DNA from: Sipunculus nudus
Lineage: Eukaryota > Annelida > Sipuncula > Golfingiida > Sipunculidae
Assembly: GCA_026874595.1 (NCBI GenBank)
Contig: CM049315.1
Span: 20,476,164-20,540,163 of the forward strand
DNA length: 64,000 nt
Reading direction: 5' to 3'
Shown: piece after piece, positions 1 to 12,938 of the stretch
Position numbering within the stretch: the first letter of the stretch is position 1
Layout of the letters: every line of letters begins with the position of its first letter
Translations under genes and position numbers: made by a program
Notes under the pieces: generated by a model
The model's input: only the letters and a program-made list of their open reading frames with translations
What the model was told of the DNA's origin: nothing
Database searches by the model: none

Positions 1-154
1 ATTTGATTTATTTAAAAGCTTAAAAGATTAAAAGCTGCATTACCGAGAGATTGATCTCATTATTCGTTTGCCATTTGGGCAGTATTTGCTGTAAAAGGCT
101 TCATTTAACTTGTTATATTTGATGTATTTCATAACGTATGAATTATATATAATA

Positions 155-201
<47 letters not shown>

Positions 202-1190
202 TGTGTCCTTCACTTTTTTAAATCTTTATGGCTGTGGAAAATGCCAAGGACCACGTATACCACCAGCATAAAATGTTTCAATAATTAAGCTGAATAGCAT
301 GTTAATGTTCCAGATTTCTCAGATGTTGCAGAATAATGTATTTAGCAGCTTTTTTCACAAAACATGCCCTATGTTTTCTTGAAAAACTAAATGATCTTTT
401 ATCCCTGTATGGTGAAGAACAAAAATTCAAAATACAGTGGTTTTATGTAGATGATCACAGAACATTTCTTGAGATGATAGTTTAGGCTGATATAGAAGAA
501 AGGTGGTCACAAAAAGGCAGTATAAGTGCAGTATTGGTGACCTGTCACAGACTGGCTCATGTTTAACTTTTCCTTTATTAAGTTAGAATGTGCCTTATTT
601 TTATGTGAATCTTATAAAATTGTGTGCATGTTGATGGAATCATGAAGTAAGATTCATGTAGGAGCAAGAAAAATAAGCAGAGACTATTAGTAAGGAAGCC
701 AGTCTAAAGCAAGTTACCTGTACCTGGTGGATAACATGACAATACACACACACTAGGGATGTAACAATACACACATCATGATATGAAGTCAAGTATCATA
801 TTGGTATCATCATGATATATGGGTGTCCCTGTCTTGACACACCAATGGTATCTGATCATCTGAAAAAAAATGCCATCTGATATTTAATGTCTCTCAGCAC
901 CATGTAAAACATCACAGTTATAATGTCACTGGTAAGAAAAGAGTTGAACGACATCCTGATGCTTTATTTATTGTAAAACAATTTTATTTATATTTTTTTT
1001 TCATAATACACTTTATGAGAGTAAACTTATTTATATTTCTGTATACAAGTGAAAATTTGGCTTAGAATACAAATAATAAAGTATCCTAATGTAATAAATC
1101 ATGTATCATGTATATGCTGAAATTAGCAGGTCATTTATGACCAAAATAGTTGCAGAGTATCACCATATTACAGGCCTAATAAATAAATAA

Positions 1191-1244
<54 letters not shown>

Positions 1245-4200
1245 TTATGTATGATATAGACAACTGCAGTTCATGCATGCAAATGTATGTATACTGTCTG
1301 AAAAAAAATGCACACTCAGCACATATTGCAAAGACCCTGCACATTTATTAGATATCCTGTGTTCATTTGTGTATTTTACAGTAAGTAATAAAAAAGTGAT
1401 TTATTTATTATAGTGAAATGTAATGTTCATTAAATTAACATTGGCTTATATGTCACCTATGATATAAATAATATAGATACAGAGTGATAGACAGCAGTAT
1501 AGCAAGTATGCTGGTTGTGCTTTTTATGACAGCATAAGAGAAAAATAAACTATTCCTCTTATTCCAAGACCTAAATAAATATTCTGCCAAAAAAATGTTA
1601 GGTAAGTAAGAATTCAGTAAATAAAAATTACATTTTCTACATTATTAAGATCAGAAAATGATGCATTGTTTTATCCAATGAGACCAGTGTGCACAGTAAA
1701 CATGCATATGTCAAGTTAAACCTGTGTAATAAGATCACCCTTTGGATTTGCAAAAGTGTTCTTAATTCACTTGTGGTATGTCGCATTAGACAGGTCAGTT
1801 ATGACCAACATATTTGCTTTGGGTGGTCTCAATAGACAGGTGGTTTTATAAGACACATGGTCTTTTAAGACAGGTTTCACTGTATATAATTATGCATACA
1901 GTTCCCTTTGTCCATATAGAAGATACAACTGCTCATTTTTAATTAGTAATATTATTAATTGTAACAACAAATCACTGAAAGGGCGATACAGCCAAGTTGA
2001 TATGTAAAGTATCATATATATTTGCATGAACATGTATCATTAACTAAAGGTATATACTTCCTGTATAAAAATGGTTTGAACTTGGACAAGTACTGCACTC
2101 GTCTCTCAAGATAGAGGGCTCAGTTAAACAAAAGGAAACCCTATTTCTCTATAGACTCAGGGTTATTGGTTTTAAAGTCCAATATTGTTTCTTACTGTAG
2201 TTTTTCAACGTGATGTTTGATTAGGGCTTACGACCATTTACGTTTATTATGTGGAGTGTATAAAGGTACTGATGATGTTGACTTGTCAGCTAGGAATGTG
2301 GACCCAGGCAATATTTATCATCTGTTCTAGGGAATGTGATTAACCATGTTTTCTGTTTGCAGGGGTTCCTATATTTTCCTGTATTTTTTCCACTGCACGA
2401 TTATTTTTTCTGATACAAATGTTATAACTGAATAATATTTGTTATTCAGACCAGTTATTATTGAATTGATCTTTATGTTATTATGTTCAGCTTTTTTGTA
2501 GTATTGTCCAAGTAAGTGTTGCAGCTACATATGAACACCCCTCTAAACCAATTAACAGACCTTAACATGCTGCTTGGAAAACTGATCGTCATGGAAACTA
2601 ACCAAGTAAAACACAGTTAAGCAGTGAAAACTCCTATAAACTCTAATAATCATTAATAATCAAGTGCTCCTATAAAATTTGTTAGTTTCAAGTTGTTGTG
2701 TCTTCTTATACAGTATATGTTTATTCATTTATATAAGTTACACATTATTATTTATAGTTTATCATGCAGGATAATGATATCATTTGTTCCTGCAGTTGTG
2801 TTTGATCTGTTTCTGGTTTCTCAAGAGTGATAAAAATTTCATGGTGTTTTGAAAGCATTGTCTATCCCTTTTGCATGTCACACATGTGCTAACATTAATT
2901 GGTAATATTCATGAACATGGAACAACAATAGCTGAAAATGAGTGACTGTAACCCTCAGATATTTTTTTATACAAACAACCAAATATCACCGATAGATATT
3001 TTTATACTATATACATGTTACATACTAAGGCCATCTGTGTGATAAATAAATGATGCATCCGTAAAGCAGTGACAAAAAAGTGGAAATGGCCAAGTTGTAA
3101 TCATTCATATTATTAGGTTATATTAACACAAACTCACACACACACACAGGTTACCTTTCAATTCTTACCTATTGTACACTCAACCTTGTTCAGAGAGTAG
3201 GTGGAACTTCAAATATAATCTGAGTCAATCGCTCATCACTTCATATGTACAGCAGCATACTAATTTGGTAATAATGAGTAGGTTATCAACGCCAGAGTGA
3301 GAGGAAGAAAGAATAGTTTGATGTGGAGTACAGGTTTAGAGGTATGACTTGCCATACTGGAACTCCTGCTCATCTAACTGAACGCATGTAGTCTCATGAA
3401 TGAGTGGAAGAGTCTCAATCTGCTTTGGCTACTTGTGCCGTATATAGTATGGCATGTGCAATGGGTGACTGTGGTTAAGGTGAGTTTGGTTTATGTATGT
3501 AGATGTACACATCTTTGTTAAGAGTTTTTTCTAACTTAGAAAAATAATATACATGCACTTTTTAATGCCTTGAATATTTTCAATGGATCTTGAAACAGGA
3601 TAGGTGTATTGTTCATGTTGAACAATTAGTAAGTCATTGATATTGTTGCTTTTATTGTATAAATGTTGCATCATTCCACATAAAATATGAAATTCCAGAC
3701 CCATGCTTATGCATTTTATAATGGGTAGTTTGAAAGGATTGACTAAAATTGTGACAAATATTTATTAAAAGAATACAGAGCAACAAGTTCTGAATCATTT
3801 CAGTTATAAATGTTTAGGTCAGTATGCATGAATAGACCTTGTCTATGAGCATGCCTATTGAGCCATAAATGGCATTATGACTGATTTGTCAAATAAAAAA
3901 CACAAGCATGATTCTTCTATAGGAATCTTGCTTTGAAAGATCTTTGGAATTTTTACTTAAATTAATTGAGATATTTACAAAATATTATTTTTCGTCACAA
4001 TGCATCAAACCAAAACGCTCTCTCGCAAGTGCCAATGGCAGGGGGCACTAGTGAGTCAGAAGGTTCTATTAAAATGTAAATGCACAATGTAATTGATATA
4101 TAGCTTATATTGTAATTAAAAATGTGTATTTATGGTTATAAGTGTTCTGTCGTATCTTTGTATGATGTTTGTTCTTGTAAGTGGTGTTGTGCAGATTTAT

Positions 4201-5224
4201 TGATTATACCCATTATTGGTCACTTTTATTAGTAATCTATATAATTGGTTGAATTTCTATGTAATAAATAACTAGGGAATGAGTTTGCATGTGCTAAGAA
4301 GTCCTATATTTGGGTAAAACTTTTGAAAGGACCTTGTACTGGTACCTGATGTCTGTTAACTAAAAATAATCCCTTGAACCTTTCATAAAAATAGGCCAGA
4401 AAATGCTGATCCCTTAGCACACAGGCTATTCCTTTTGTTTATATCCACTTGTATATAACATGTGGTGGGCCCAACAAAATAATCCAAACACATTCAACAA
4501 GGACATCTGGAGGCAAGTCAAATAACCATGAGTTTTGCAGTGGCCATTTTGCCAGGGACCTTTTAATTTCTCCACACGGGCAAGGTATACCACCTTAGTA
4601 ACCAGAACATGGTTTTTCTGTTTTGCAGCATTTGTGCATGTACTGTGTAAAATAACAGCTTGGAGATAAACATCCCTCACAGATGAGATATAAGAACCTT
4701 TCTTAACAGGAGCTATATACACAATCCATTAATATGTACACAGAATAAGCCAGAAATCATATACATTATACAGAAAAGGTAGTTTAATAACCGGCTTAAA
4801 GTCGGTATCGCAAGGATGGAGATGGTGAGAAGTGTCGGCTCCTGATGAGAATGATTGAGTAGTCAACACTGTAACGGAGGAATTTGTGATTAATGACGAG
4901 GGTTTCAGTCATCTGCTGATGTGTATCAGCAGTAGACAACAGGGCTGGGTATAGATCGGCCTGTAAATCTACAATACCTGTTGAAATATATTTAAAGCAG
5001 TACCTGAAACATATTGATGATACGCTTTATTTTTATTGGTGTGTCATTTTCTGGCTAAAAGCTCTGTGTTAACAGTTTTTCGTAAACATAAAAGACCAGT
5101 TTTGTATATAAATATATATATATATATATATATGTCACGCCATCTTTCGATCAGAGCCATCTTCTTAAGATATGTCTGACCTGTGGCAGACCTTCATGCT
5201 AATATGCAACACATTTCACTCTCT

Positions 5225-5274
5225 CTATATGTGCAAGATGGTCCATTTCATACCAGACCATCTTGCACATATAG
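5225..5274. repeat. Perfect 19-bp inverted repeat (hairpin, 12-nt loop)
   Basis: The left arm CTATATGTGCAAGATGGTC (5225-5243) is the exact reverse complement of the right arm at 5256-5274, with a 12-nt loop between them. No poly-T terminator context or host ORF makes sense of it here. Confidence 0.9.
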
Positions 5275-5384
5275 CTCACCTGCTAATCCCTCGCTTGCAT
5301 TTATACACCGGGCGCCGAACGTTTTTTATCAACCCGGCGGCTTGCCGTAGATAAAAGCGTATTTAGGACACTGGTAAAAAAAAT

Positions 5385-5530
5385 TATAATCCGCCTGGGC
5401 GAAATAGTATTCCGCCCGGGCAGATAATTATTTTACCCAGGCGAATTATTATTTCGCCCAACGGATTGCTATTTCGCCCGGATGATACACTGTTATTTCC
5501 CCAGGGTAGATTACTATTTCGCCTCAGCGA
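5385..5530. repeat. Short imperfect repeats around TATTTCGCCC
   Basis: Variants of ATTACTATTTCGCCC occur about every 20 bp (near 5427, 5446, 5465, 5487, 5511), alternating with inverted forms such as GGGCGAAAT. Arms in both orientations could fold on themselves. It is probably a fragment of a repetitive element; the family was not identified. Confidence 0.6.
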
Positions 5531-6900
5531 AATAACAAACTGTCCAGGAGAAGTAATGTTAGGGCCCTAGTCCTAATCTCAAAAAAAGATCTGCACTGCT
5601 GAGAAACACTCCCAGGACTCAACGGCAGGGGAGGGGGGCATGCCCTCCCCCGGTCCGATCTGTACTCGCCGTCCTCTGGGAATTTCACCGATAAATACTC
5701 CTAATACCCCTGATTAAATTTTCTGAAAACACAATCATGAAGTTCCAGTCAATGGTATCCGCAGATTTGGGAGTTATTTCTACATTTCATTTGTTATGAT
5801 ATTTATTCATCTTGTGCAACTGACATTTCTAAATGGATTCAAAATATTAGAATGTTGTATGGAATTACTGTGAGGTGTTTATATACACACATACACACAC
5901 ATATACATATATATGGCGGATCCAGAAGGATCATTTTCATTTTTCACATTTCTTTTTGAATAAGTTACCAATTATATTTTATTTTCATCGTTTATTATTT
6001 CAAATTCATCAGTTGAAGATATTTATGAACAGTTGCAGAGCGCCATACCTGGGATAGGGTCGACCATGAACAATCTCATGGCTTCTCTGCCGAGTCCTGT
6101 GTGCTGTCGAGACCATTGGTATAACATATCAGTTATTTTACCCTGAGCATTACATTATTGCCTTTTATTGAGCATTGCCAGTTATAAACGTAGATGCGCC
6201 TTTTTGCCATTGACATAAACATGTTGAAAACGATTGAAATTTTATATCCTAAGTGTGAAGTTATATTAAATATTGAACCCCTGTACAGTTTGACTACATT
6301 ATGAAAAGACATAAGACAACAGTTTCTGAGGAACAGGAAATCCCCATTTTTTTGTGAATAATGCCTTAAAATGTCCTCTTTACATTGCACATGCAAAAAT
6401 TTTCCAAATATGAGAAAAGGATACCTCCTCCCATACCCTCCTACATGTTCTTGTAATTAACCAAAGTAACAACATAGTTCATATATAATCAAAATAAATA
6501 AAAATATTTATATTTTCATTCACTAAAATATATAACGTAGTAATAACTAGAATATCTATCCCCAGACAATTAATCACCCCACCCCTTTAAGCTTATACTG
6601 ACTCTTGGCAATCGACCATGATTTCTTCGATCTATCAACTTGAGAAACAATTTTTTCACCAATAATAGAAATATTTAAGGTCAAGGCCACACTCAAAGGA
6701 GAGGTCATAAATCCCAGTTTAAATATATATCATCCAGTAACATTTATTTTTTCACTAATCCATGCATCCCATTTTGTTATATTTATGATTTGGTGTGATT
6801 TTCACCATATATGGCAATATTCAAGGTCAAGGGCACACTCATAGGAAAGTTCATGACCAAAATTTAAATACAAATCATCCCATAACCCATATCTTCATAT

Positions 6901-7224
6901 ATGCATAAAATGAAAGAAATCTGTCCATTTTGGCTTTGACTTATAATGCTCACAGTACTGTCAAGTTGTAGTGAAAGGGGTATAAAAAGGTGCGAAAACA
7001 AGAAAAGGACAGAAGGTGGCGCCATCTGTCTCCCACAGAAGACTAAGCTATCCAAGATCTTGGGTCAAGTTGCATAAAATGAAAGAAATGTGTCCGTTCA
7101 TTTTTTACTAATAATGCTTACAGTACTGTCAATGATGGGGTATTAAAAGGCGCAAAAACAAACTAAAAAGGGGGACAGGAGGTGTTGCCACCTGTCTTCC
7201 GTAGAAGTCAAAACTATCCAAAAG
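6901..7224. repeat. Tandem duplication, two diverged copies of an about 155 bp unit
   Basis: The unit at about 6901-7059 and the unit at about 7071-7224 both start GCATAAAATGAAAGAAAT and share CAGTACTGTCAA, an AAAACAA-rich middle and an end close to GGTGGCGCCATCTGTC.....AGAAG....CTATCC. Just upstream, 6675-6760 and 6825-6900 form another diverged pair around CAAGGTCAAGG.CACACTCA. These look like members of the same repeat superfamily as the cluster at 21.7-32 kb. Confidence 0.75.
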
Positions 7225-7259
7225 CTATTTTGCCAAAGCGGATTTTTTTTATACCAATA

Positions 7260-8660
7260 TCCTTAATGCACATCCGTAGTTTTCGAGACCGTACGGTCAC
7301 CGTGTGATTTTTATCCCATGTTGGTTGCACTCACATAATCTACAGCGACCGTACGTCGACCTCCCGAAACTTAGTTGGTAAAGCCTCGGTCAAAACCCGC
7401 TGCGGTGACCGCATATCGTAGAGTACCGTGCGGTTTTGGGGGGCCGCAGCAATACTTAAGCCTCGGTCACAACCCGCTGCGGCCACCGCACACCGTAGAT
7501 CACCGTTCGGTTTTTGAAACAGCAGGAATACTTATGCGGCAAACGTGCGGGAACGGCGAGATGTCTTCCACATTCTCACGGTCTTCGAACGGTAAAGTAA
7601 GCTAACCCTGCGGACGCCGCAAGCTAACCTTGCGGAAGCTGCAAAGACTCCTTACGACTGCCGCAGGTATACCGTACGTTTCTCGGGTAGCTCAATAGGC
7701 GTTGAAACTCGCACGGGCATCCTACGAAATCCATATGTCTACTGTTCGGTGCCTGTACAGAGTCCGTAGGTGGCTGCCTGACGCGCGACCGCCTCAACAA
7801 CTTAAGGACTTGCGCAAATGTCATTTGCCGTACGTCAACCGCACGGAATAGCCCAAAACACTCGCCGTGCGGCCACCGTATCCCGGTTGTGACCGAGGCT
7901 TAAGGGGGCTGTCCGGGACCGTAAGGTACGTGACCTAAGGTACGTACGTGACCGTGCGGGTTCTATGCATGAAGCAAGTACACCGTATATATACGGTGCC
8001 GGCCGGTGACCAGCAGGCGCCCGGCCGGCGATCGCTGGCATCGTGCGGCCACCGTAAGGCTATTTCCTACTTCATATAGAGCTGTTTTTTTTATTATTAT
8101 TTTAACAACAGTCACTTGTTCAACATGAAGCCAAAGAATAAGAAAGGGAAAGGAAAGGAAAGGAAAGAAAAGTAAAGTACAAGTCGAGGTGGAGACATCA
8201 AACTGCGAAGATGTGGATGAGACGGAAAGCAAAATTAAATAAAGGGATCTTATCGTGGACTTTTTAGGGGCATTTAATTATTATATTTTTATATGCTTTG
8301 TTTCTTGGACATTTTACCTTGTATAGTCCTAATCCCGTCTTATAATATTCTGACATGGATAAATGAAAATGGTACACCTTACCCTGTATTGTTGATGATA
8401 TTTATTTTTCAGATCAATATAAATAAATTTAGGGCACTTGGGTTAATTGGATTTTTTTTTCAGAGAAATGCTGTATTCATATATCCGACAACTCAGATAG
8501 ACGACATCATGGCACGGCCAAAATTTACATTACCGCGAGGGAGCGGAGTATATACATGTTCTCGAGGAAATTTCCCGGAAAATCGTACGGGTGCCGCACG
8601 GATACCGGCCGGTGCCTGTAAGGCGACCGTATATGGGGTATTAACGGTCTGTCGACGGCC
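7260..8660. repeat. GC-rich cluster of CCGTRCGG-like motifs upstream of EMC7
   Basis: In otherwise AT-rich DNA this stretch has well over a dozen variants of an about 8-10 bp motif (CCGTACGG, CCGTGCGG, CCGCACGG, ACCGTTCGG, ACCGCACACCG) in both orientations. It also has perfect palindromes: GACCGTACGGTC at 7287-7298 and an 18-bp one at 7981-7998 (CACCGTATATATACGGTG). Part of it is the TTAA-flanked element described separately, and a second motif block lies at 8575-8660. The likely origin is overlapping or nested non-autonomous DNA transposons. ORFs across it, including 8293-8859, have no recognisable protein content. It ends only about 300 bp before the EMC7 start, so some of it may act as promoter sequence. 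Confidence 0.7.
7456..7903. mobile_element. TTAA-flanked MITE-like element with 15-bp perfect terminal inverted repeats
   Basis: The left end is TTAA (7456-7459) followed by GCCTCGGTCACAACC (7460-7474). The right end is GGTTGTGACCGAGGC (7885-7899) followed by TTAA (7900-7903). The 15-bp arms are perfect reverse complements. The flanking TTAA is the target duplicated by piggyBac-type transposons, although TTAA is itself a palindrome and could be part of the inverted repeat. The 440-bp interior has no transposase ORF, so it would be non-autonomous. A second left-end-like copy (AAGCCTCGGTCAAAACC) starts at 7380, suggesting a nested or partial duplicate. Confidence 0.65.
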
Positions 8661-8953
8661 TTGCAACGGGCTTTTTTTGAGAGATGAAACTTTCAAAACA
8701 ACCTATTCAAAGAAATCAAATCTACCGTACCTTTTTGTGTACATCATTAAATTGATTTTAGTAAGGAACCAGTCTTCAGGAATGTATGCCTTTATAGAGG
8801 TGTTAAAAATGGCAGGCGTTTGCCTGTCGCAATCTTTTCGGCGCATGGTACCAATCTAATTTATAAAGTATTTTTCTGGAGATCGTAAGCGGCCCAGGGT
8901 GAAGGTCGTTAAATAGAACTGTCATCGCACATCATTTTTGCCATCGCCCCGTG

Positions 8954-9174
8954 ATGAATTTGTCAAAATTTACTGGCTGGGCGGCCCTTGTGGGCTCGTA
9001 TTTATGTGTGTTTGTCCTAAGTGTAGCACAGAGCGAGACAGAAGATGTTCAAAGTCAACAGAAGTTCAAAATTGAAGGCAAAGTGGGCAATCCGTTTGCA
9101 AACAGCGGTGACCAGGAATGGTTGAGCAAGGTCCGCGTGATCGTGGATGGGGGACAACATCTTGCTTTCATCAG
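8954..9174 (+). CDS. EMC7: EMC7 exon 1: ER membrane protein complex subunit 7 (start, signal peptide)
   Basis: First coding exon of a 231-aa EMC7 (exons 8954-9174, 16330-16588, 17038-17118, 18037-18171; 696 nt with stop). EMC7 is a lumenal and single-pass subunit of the ER membrane protein complex, which inserts tail-anchored and multipass proteins. This exon encodes residues 1-73 plus two bases of Arg74. Residues 1-26 form a hydrophobic signal peptide (LVGSYLCVFVLSVAQ). The lumenal beta-sandwich then starts with FKIEGKV and VRVIVDGGQHLAFIR, matching vertebrate EMC7 (FKIEGRA, ARVLVDGEEHVGFLK; recalled, not searched). I chose the ATG at 8954; the GTG just before it cannot serve as a normal eukaryotic start. 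The exon ends at ATCAG|GTTTGT, a rather weak donor, in phase 2, and the next exon restores the frame exactly. Identity is near certain. The 5' UTR boundary was not determined. Confidence 0.95.
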
Positions 9175-10534
9175 GTTTGTAAACACTAAAGTCCACCGGA
9201 TGTTAAAATCAATATATACCAACTGCTTCTGGGTTGTGTATTAAATTAATTTTTTATAGGTTTGAGATGAAGTCCATATATGATTTTTAATTAAAATAAT
9301 TAGACCTCCCAGTTGCACATGTTAAGTCTTAAGAAATTAATGAAAACTGATTATTATAATGGGCTTTATAACGCTAATATATTTCTGTTTGCATGTAGGC
9401 CTATAACTAAAGTTTATCCATAAATTCCATAGAGTGTTAGTCATAATGCCTATGTCTGTATGTACTTAAAGCTCTTCACATTTAATTCAAATGCTAAACT
9501 TGAAATAGTCTGGACCTTAAGCGCTGGGGCATTGTGTCCTGGATTGGAGCTCTAGACACTGAGTTATTATTATTAAATCGTTTGTGAATATGATTATTTA
9601 CAAGTGACCGGCCCTCCAACATACCATCTGGGGCAACAGTACTAAAAATTTTCAACTTAGTCCATGTCAAGGACGAAAGTCAGTGGTAAATGACCCTTTG
9701 TTCACCTACCAACTGTCACTTGCTCCACTAAAACCCTGTATGCCTGTCCGTGTGATTATTGATTAGCCAAGTAATGAGATTATGAGGTGTTACGTAATTT
9801 GCTGAACCGTTACCATCTCCTCGGTTGGATGGCTGTGTTCTATGGTGCTTTCACTGGTACATGTATGCCTTGTGCTTGTCCTTATTGTTGTAATCAGACT
9901 GTGTAATTATATTTGCAATACATAATACTTCCAGCAATATGTACATCAGTAAACGCCCCATCCTCATAGTAAAAAAATGTGACCCTTATTCAATATCTTA
10001 TCCCATGTTAATGATGATACTTATTTTAGAGAAAAAAAGAGAGCCCTTTATAAATACAAGCACATATACAAACATATACATATATAGCACAATGTCCACA
10101 AGTTATCGGCACGATCTGCATGACAGTTCCATCAATAGCCTAGCTGTCTATACATGTTCCTTCATGTGAAGCTTGTTCTAATCCCCCAAAAACTATGTGC
10201 ATCCAGATGTATTATATTCTTTCCAATCTGCTTCTTCAGGTGCCGGCAAAAGGTGGTGTTGGCTTCGGTTTGTTTTAATATGCTTTACAAGCACTCAGTA
10301 ATTCAAGCACTAAATAATATTTCTCTATTTGTTGGAGGAATTCCTAGGGAGGTATGGGGATGGGTTTCCTCCCATCTTGTAAATATTTAATAATATTTAT
10401 CAATAAATGTTTACATAATTTCTTTAACTGCTGTTATGTTACTAATTATTACTCCTACCCACGATTTAAATACCAGATTACCCTCTTTTTCCTGTGACCT
10501 TCACATCGCCTTGCGAGGTGTAATCATGGCATCC

Positions 10535-12938
10535 TTTTTTAGCTCAGCTGACTGTAAGTCATCTGAGCTATAGTCGTGGTCCTTTGTCCGTCGTCCGGCC
10601 GTCTGTCCGTTAACAGGGCACGTTTTAAAACCGTTGGACCTACGAATCCAAAATTCTGCATACCATTAGATGTCCCCAAAATATCCTACCATACCGAAAA
10701 TTGGGTCATTAGAACTTCGTTCCTTCGAGATATTAAGGAAAAACCTCCGTTTTCCATAAAAAAAGCAATTGTTACACTTCAAGTCTGCCTAATATCAAAA
10801 CCACTGATCTGTTTTTGATCATATTTAGTATTCATATTCTTCCATATATTTTCTGTGCACATACCAAAAATTAGGTCAGTATTGGGTATTATTTCGAAGT
10901 TATAGGCCCAAATATAATGCAATTTTTTAAAAATCAGGAAATATATTTGCTCACTTAACATGAGAATTGCTGAAGCTGAAGACTTTTTTTCAGGAATATA
11001 ACTTTATTTAACCAAGATTCAATTGTTTGCCCAAAATTAGATCTGAATTTTGCAAATTTTTCAAGTTATTAGCATAAATAAAAAATTAATACCTTAAATT
11101 TTGTCCAACTTTGGCAGTGGCACGTTTTTTCCCTGTAAGCACTGTTGATTTAATTTTCACAGCATATATACATAAGGATTTAATCTTTTAAAATCTGAAA
11201 TTTCAAAGAAATTGTTTGAAAAGAGTAGCTTTTATTCAAGTTTTCATACACCATGTCAAGTGTTGTTTATATCTGGCCCACCTAGTAGTACAGCCTTCAC
11301 TTGCATTATGTAACCCACCCCAGGCAGCTTGCCTTGACCCAGCTTGGCCACTACTAGCAGGTTTCTCCTCTGCCCTGCACTCAACCCCCCCCCCCCCCAG
11401 CTGGTGCATAAACTAGATGAATGTTATAATTTTCTGTATTTTATTTTATTCTTGGACATGCTACATTTTAGATTTTGGATTGTACCACCAGGGTTACAAT
11501 GATTAAAGTGCACATTTAATTGTGTCCACAAAGTGATGTATTGCTATGAAAGTATGGATGTTCATCAGATAAGTAATGCTTTACTTCAGAAGAGTAAAAC
11601 TTCACCAGGTGTGAAATTGACTATTAATTCCAGTTATTAATTATAGCATAGATTGTAATAAGCATAATGATATTGTTTGTCCCTCATTCAACCAACAGTG
11701 TGTATACATTATTTGAAAAGATGTTTTTATTTTATCAAATTTACTGAATCTTTTATTTTATTTTGGTGAATAAAATTAAGCTTGTCCTGAAAACTCCAAT
11801 GTGCAAAACTTTTTAATAGGAATTCAAGGAATAATTTTGTAGATGCCATGTTGTGGCATTATTTTCTTTTACATTCAGTTTAAACATTTGATTTAAAAAT
11901 AAATATTTTAACTTATATTTTCACTTTTATATTACAAATTTATAACACTTGTAAATAAAAAAAATGAATCAGATAAAAACTATTAATGAAAAAAGTGGAT
12001 ATGCTAAAAAAATAGGCTTATATATAAACTTAAATGCATTATTCCTTTGAAAGTGAAATGAAGGTATTAGTCCATTCTGTCCACTTGCCTGTCCATCTGT
12101 AAATTTTTCATATGCATCACAGTATCTCAAAACTTTTACTGTTTTTCTTCATGATAGTCTTGTCAGAGTATTAGTTTGCAATCATATATTGAGAACTTTA
12201 CTATAACCAAGTAGGAGGGCCCTTTCCTCTTAGCTTCTCACATGCTTATATAAATATAAAACATTACAATAGAATATTTTTCATATTTTGCATTTGCAAA
12301 AATTTCAAAATTTTGTCATGACCCAAGGGTCCTTTGTTTATATTCTGGATTCTCAACATCATTGTTTGGCTAAAACTGAATAAATACCAGACATGGTGCA
12401 AATACTTTGCAAATGTATATGAATATGAATATGAATATGTACTCCATTATAAAATTTCTTGCATAAAAATGGGAATTCAGGTAAAAATGAAAGTATTTGA
12501 ATACCAGTGCAAATACTTTCAAAATGTATTCATGAATGCATATATTCTATAATATTATTTTAATAATTAGTTCATTTATATTTTATTAAAAAAATCATAT
12601 GATTCTCTTATTATTTTTAATAAATATTATATTGGCACAACATTTGTTATTAAATTTTAATAAATAGTTAAACTCTTTTATTTTATGTGCTGCTTATAAG
12701 TTATATGGCCAGGTCAAAATCTGTGTGACAATAGCACTCCATTTGTTAATAAAATAAATGAAATCAATCCTCTTCCCTGTCTCCAAAAATACTATCAAAA
12801 TCATACATAAGCTAAACACCAATAACTCATAATAAAGCTTATATTTATTACAACACAAAACCAGCATATGCCTCTTTCCCAAATCATATTTTTTATCATA
12901 TATAACAGCTGAGCGCCGTGACCCATGGGTCCCTTGTT
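10535..12938 (+). repeat. 2.4 kb interspersed repeat, copy A (in EMC7 intron 1)
   Basis: It starts TTTTTTAGCTCAGCTGACTG and runs through a GTCCGTCGTCCGGCCGTCTG tract. It ends CAGCTGAGCGCCGTGACCCA then TGGGTCCCTTGTT. The start and end share the subterminal inverted repeat (A)GCTCAGCTGAC / (GT)CAGCTGAGC. The interior is AT-rich with no long ORF, so it is non-autonomous. It is collinear with copy B at 24104-26739 (for example the shared TATTCTGGATTCTCAACATC at about 12343 and 26136). The family is not named. An accidental - strand ORF (12694-12882) is shared with copy B and reflects common repeat ancestry, not a gene. Confidence 0.85.

Larger units (their letters stand above)
1..7259. other. AT-rich intergenic DNA, no gene recognised
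   Basis: Stop-rich in all frames; the longest ORF (about 98 aa, 4426-4722, - strand) resembles nothing I know. The region holds (TA)n tracts at 158-198, 1195-1232 and 5112-5132, a (CA)n tract near 3134-3149, a perfect hairpin at 5225-5274, GCCC-rich short repeats at 5385-5530 and the tandem duplication at 6675-7224. A segment at 752-830 beginning TAGGGATGTAACAATACAC has the look of a decayed hAT-type MITE end and recurs in altered form at 20040. Confidence 0.6.

Noticed and set aside
8293-8859. + strand 188-aa ORF just upstream of EMC7
   Set aside because: It runs through the GC-rich motif cluster; the translation has no family features and the region looks like transposon DNA.
12694-12882. 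Similar - strand ORFs at 12694-12882 and 26494-26772 as a duplicated gene
   Set aside because: They are matching parts of repeat copies A and B, AT-rich and near the repeat end, with different upstream frames. The similarity is inherited from the repeat.
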